In this document: positions 40,961 to 43,680 of the stretch, piece after piece | Layout: every line of letters begins with the position of its first letter | Position numbering within the stretch: the stretch's first letter is position 1 | DNA from: Rhizomonospora bruguierae | GTDB lineage: Bacteria; Actinomycetota; Actinomycetes; Mycobacteriales; Micromonosporaceae | Direction of reading: 5' to 3' | DNA length: 43,680 nucleotides | Assembly: GCF_018397995.1 (NCBI RefSeq) | Contig: NZ_BBQH01000050.1 | Span: forward strand, 1 to 43,680 | Made by a program: the position numbers and the translations under genes | The notes under the pieces: model-generated | Database searches by the model: none | The model's input: the letters and a program-made list of their open reading frames with translations, nothing else | What the model was told of the DNA's origin: nothing

Positions 40961-42394
40961 TCAACCGCGGACGGGCGTCAGCAGAGCCGAGACGTCGGGA
41001 ACGTCCGCGAGCTGCCAGATCTTGGGTACGACCGCGTCGAACCAGTCCTGATGACCCTGGGACGCGGCCAGCCCGCGGGCCTTTTCTTCCAGCTCCCGGT
41101 CGCTGAACGCCGCTTGCCCGTGCCCTGGTAGGTTTCTCGACTCCGCCCGGGTGGTCGAGCCGTCCGACCACATGATCGTCGTAATCGCACCGTAGTCGGG
41201 TCCCTCCTCCGCGGTAAGCGACATCGACGGCTCGATGCTGACGACCTTCCGGAGCACCTTCGCCACCTCGGGACGGGAACGCTTGGTCTCGTCAAACGAC
41301 CCCACGCCTACATCGCCGTCGACGACGGCGGTTGCGACGAGGAACGGCAAGGAATGGTCGGCGCCATCGATGGACAGAGGATCGTAAGCGTCCATTCGCA
41401 CCATGTGGTCATGCACCTCCATCGGCACGTCCACAATCACCCGTACCGGTTCCCGCCCATCCCGCCGTCCCTCCCGCAGGGCCTCGAGGGTCGCCTTGAT
41501 GCTCGCCTGGGCCCGCGAGCCGGCAGGCCATCGCTTATAGGCGACGGTCGGTGCCGTCCACTCGTCCACGCTGCCCAGTCGGCTCATCAGTGCCGACACC
41601 TCATCCGACCGCATGCCGAGGATCGTGGTGAGGCCTGACCGCCTGCCCAGCATGGGATGGTATGGACCTTCGACCCCAAGCTTGACCAGGCTGATGGCCT
41701 CGTGCGCCTTGACCGCGGCCCACGCGGCGTTGAACCGCTTCCAGCCCGTGAGAAGCCCGGCCCGGTTCCGGGCGCCGGATTCCATCTCCGACGGGGGAAC
41801 TCCCATGGAGATCATGATGGCGATAGCGTGCTGGAGCTGGATCTCGTCAAGGCCGTGCAGTCGGGCCAGGCCACAGACCGCGCCGATGCCGGTGAGAGTC
41901 GTGTAGTCCCACATCTTCGACGGCGCCAGGAAGTGATCGCCGAGCAAGGCTTGGATATGGAAGGCCACTTCGGCGCTCTCGAGAAGCCGCTGGCCGCTTG
42001 CCCCGATCGACTCGGCGTTCGCCGTAAGCACCGGGATCACGTCGCTGGGGTGGACACCACGGCTCGGCCCGAAATAGAGGTCGTTGTAGTCGTAGCAGCG
42101 CAGGCGTGAGCCGTTGAGTACGGTGGCGGTAACCGGCGACACGACCGCGTCGGGCAATCCCCATACCCTGCACGATGCGGGCGCGGGCGCGCCCAGGGCG
42201 GCTTCCCAGACCGGCCATCTGCCCAGATTTTCCCTCCAGAGGGGATGCGCACTGCCAGCGAGAACGACGCCGATGGCGTCGACGAAAGATCGGCGGACGA
42301 CCTGAGCCGTCTCATTGTCGGAGCCAACACGAACCACCGCTTTGGCGAGCGCTCTGACGAGTGCGTCCTCAAGTGGACCCTGGTAGTCGGACAT
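40961..42394 (-). CDS. MmgE/PrpD-family protein
   Basis: 477 residues, fold of 2-methylcitrate dehydratase, cis-aconitate decarboxylase and iminodisuccinate epimerase. Features include RRSFVDAIGVVLAGSAHPLW, a substrate region NGSRLRCYDYNDLYFGPSRGVHPSDVIPVLTANAES in pieces, and VAYKRWPAGSRAQASIKATLEAL. It probably hydrates, dehydrates or isomerises a multi-carboxylate; the reaction is unknown. ATG 42394 has GAGGGG 7 bases upstream; longer in-frame starts to 42433 exist but are without RBS. First gene of the operon with GlcG/HbpS and the aldolase. Confidence 0.88.
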   Translation of the reverse strand: MSDYQGPLEDALVRALAKAVVRVGSDNETAQVVRRSFVDAIGVVLAGSAHPLWRENLGRWPVWEAALGAPAPASCRVWGLPDAVVSPVTATVLNGSRLRCYDYNDLYFGPSRGVHPSDVIPVLTANAESIGASGQRLLESAEVAFHIQALLGDHFLAPSKMWDYTTLTGIGAVCGLARLHGLDEIQLQHAIAIMISMGVPPSEMESGARNRAGLLTGWKRFNAAWAAVKAHEAISLVKLGVEGPYHPMLGRRSGLTTILGMRSDEVSALMSRLGSVDEWTAPTVAYKRWPAGSRAQASIKATLEALREGRRDGREPVRVIVDVPMEVHDHMVRMDAYDPLSIDGADHSLPFLVATAVVDGDVGVGSFDETKRSRPEVAKVLRKVVSIEPSMSLTAEEGPDYGAITTIMWSDGSTTRAESRNLPGHGQAAFSDRELEEKARGLAASQGHQDWFDAVVPKIWQLADVPDVSALLTPVRG

Positions 42395-42814
42395 GGCAAC
42401 CCCTCGTGTGACGAGCTGAACCGCGGGCATCATGGTGCGCCCGCCCGTTCAGCCGAGCTCACTTCTCTTTCCGTGCACCGGAGGCTAGCACCACGATGCG
42501 GAAAAGTCAGCGTCAAGTCCGGCGATGCCACGGTGCCCCATGACACCAGGCCAGCACAGGAAGCTTGCAGCCATACCTGGTGTGCGCGAGCTACTCGACT
42601 GGCTGCCAACGGAGTCCGCACCCGTCACCCCGCTCGGGATCGCGCCGCCAGGTGGGAGTTCTTACCGACACGGAGGGCGCTTCGCGGTGCAGCCGATGGA
42701 CTGATTGACATTCCTCAATCAGGCTTGGGAGGATACGGTCGCTATGTGTACGGCCGTTCGTATCGCGAACAGGAGGTGGTGGACCACGACGGTGGCGCTC
42801 CCCGGCGCATGACC
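42395..42814. other. Intergenic region before the MmgE/PrpD operon
   Basis: About 420 bases between the MmgE/PrpD gene start and the 3' end of the PaaX-type gene. No gene is visible. It must hold the promoter of the leftward MmgE/PrpD operon. A clear palindrome lies at 42701-42722. No IclR box like those at 31409 and 38464 is present; only a half-site ATGCGGAAA near 42494. Confidence 0.6.
42701..42722. repeat. Inverted repeat downstream of the PaaX-type gene
   Basis: CTGATTGA-CATTCC-TCAATCAG, eight perfect base pairs. It could be an operator for the leftward MmgE/PrpD operon or a weak terminator for the PaaX-type gene that ends 93 bases away. It is AT-rich, which fits a protein-binding site better than a terminator. 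Confidence 0.5.
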
Positions 42815-43680
42815 CTATTCGGCCTGTCGGCTGATTCGGTCCCACTCCCTGATAGCGGCCCGCTCCCACCGGTCGTGTTGCTGGTGGAACAGTCGCACGG
42901 CACGCAGTCCGCTCCATGTATCGGGAAGCAGTTGCCGAGGCAGCGCGGGATCCGTTAACGGCAGGCGACGCCAGTGGTGCATGAGCTGGGTGTACCGGGC
43001 GATCGGATCGCTGGCGGGCTGGCGGGAGAACGCCTCGATGAACGCCTCGTAGCCTCGGGCGATCTCGTCGAGGTCCCACGCCTGGCGGACCAGGCTTGGC
43101 AGTTCGGCACCGCCGACGTATTCGGAGAGGAAGACCTGTGCGTGATCGCGCGCACCGGCTTCCTGGAGGATGATTTCGGCCTCCTTGATCCGGTCGGTGT
43201 GCGTACTGATCCAGACCCCGGGCGACGGTCTGCCGAAGCCCGCCCATTGCAGCCGGGTGTGCAACAGGTGTCGGCCGGCCCGGTCGCCGTCCGCCACCCG
43301 GGCCAGGATCAGCAGCCATCGACGGTCCCAGGCCGGCTGGGTGCCGGTGAAGGCGAGGATGCGGCTGGCACCGAGGTCGAGGAAGCGCTCGAACGCCGGG
43401 CTGAGCCGCCACCAGGTGTACCGGCCGTCCCGGCTGGCGACCAGCCAGCCGTCGGCTGACGCGCGGATCAGGGCCTGCCGGCAGGCGGCCTCGGTGACCC
43501 CGAGCCGGCCCAGCACCTCGATGAATGCGGACGTCGGGGCCGGTTGCCGGGCGGGGCGGACGTAGTCGCCGAGCACCGTGATCAGTAGCCCGCGGACGCC
43601 ACCGGTGCCGGCGGCGTAGCGCCGGGAGATGACGAACCTCTCCCGCGAGGCGTTGCCGAACGGGCTGTCCGTTCCCTGGC
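42815..43680 (-). CDS. PaaX-family regulator, 5' end outside the window
   Basis: At least 288 residues, and open to the window edge. Order: RGLLITVLGDYVRPARQPAPTSAFIEVLGRLGVTEAACRQALIRASADGWL (winged helix, in pieces), the wing ASRDGRYTWWRLSP, a central part WDRRWLLILARVADGDRAGR with WISTHTDRIKEAEIIL, and the C-terminal PaaX part (DPIARYTQLMHHWRRLPLTDPALPRQLLPDTWSGLRAV in pieces). The frame runs through GTG 43576 up to 43680, so that codon is not the start. PaaX represses phenylacetate catabolism with phenylacetyl-CoA as ligand; many paralogues have other targets. No paa genes are in the window. Confidence 0.88.
   Translation of the reverse strand, partial: QGTDSPFGNASRERFVISRRYAAGTGGVRGLLITVLGDYVRPARQPAPTSAFIEVLGRLGVTEAACRQALIRASADGWLVASRDGRYTWWRLSPAFERFLDLGASRILAFTGTQPAWDRRWLLILARVADGDRAGRHLLHTRLQWAGFGRPSPGVWISTHTDRIKEAEIILQEAGARDHAQVFLSEYVGGAELPSLVRQAWDLDEIARGYEAFIEAFSRQPASDPIARYTQLMHHWRRLPLTDPALPRQLLPDTWSGLRAVRLFHQQHDRWERAAIREWDRISRQAE

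Noticed and set aside
42815-43576. GTG 43576 as the start of the PaaX-type gene
   Set aside because: The conserved family sequence (RGLLITVLGDYV) begins before it and the frame stays open to the window edge, so the gene starts outside.

Overview
The window is very GC-rich, uses GTG and TTG starts often, and carries actinobacterial signatures: a 19-bp iron box of the DmdR/IdeR type, desferrioxamine genes, a SigJ-like ECF factor remnant, and an aromatic oxygenase with a [3Fe-4S] ferredoxin. This points to an actinomycete. Micromonosporaceae is my best guess, from memory of similar des clusters with an acylase; the sequence itself does not prove it. No rRNA, tRNA or CRISPR array was seen.

Left end (1-2.4 kb): an IS3-family element with a frameshifted orfA lies against the 3' fragment of an ABC ATPase gene. 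A small cysteine-rich DUF1540 gene follows, with an unusually structured 5' leader that can pair in two mutually exclusive ways.

Siderophore locus (2.4-10.0 kb): desA, desB and desD run rightward. The acyltransferase (desC role) is not between desB and desD, as it is in Streptomyces. It sits in a divergent operon behind an Ntn-hydrolase (penicillin-acylase family). Each arm of the divergent promoter carries its own iron box. No uptake genes (desE/desF) are in the window.

Mixed, partly decaying stretch (10.0-18.5 kb): an ECF sigma gene that has lost region 4, a DUF6069 remnant, a MarR/extradiol dioxygenase divergon with palindromic operators, a methyltransferase/HTH/membrane-protein operon whose membrane gene is frameshifted, a NUDIX/double-MarR divergon, a secreted protein, and an HxlR fragment between two strong hairpins.

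Catabolic island (18.5-43.7 kb): five transcription units. (a) A GntR/FCD regulator diverges from a dipeptide-type ABC transporter that ends in an enolase-superfamily acid-sugar dehydratase. (b) An Fe3+/polyamine-type ABC transporter followed by an FAH-family enzyme. (c) A long operon: small unknown protein, Rieske dioxygenase alpha and beta, [3Fe-4S] ferredoxin, FAD reductase, 2-hydroxyacid dehydrogenase, glycerate kinase, MFS transporter. (d) MmgE/PrpD, GlcG/HbpS and HpcH/HpaI aldolase. (e) The IclR regulator, with a PaaX-type regulator at the right edge. Near-identical palindromes in front of (b) and (c) suggest one IclR regulon. Dehydratase, class II aldolase, reductase and glycerate kinase resemble a split aldarate (glucarate/galactarate) route, which is odd beside an aromatic-ring dioxygenase that lacks a diol dehydrogenase and a ring-cleavage enzyme. 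The true substrate cannot be read from the sequence.
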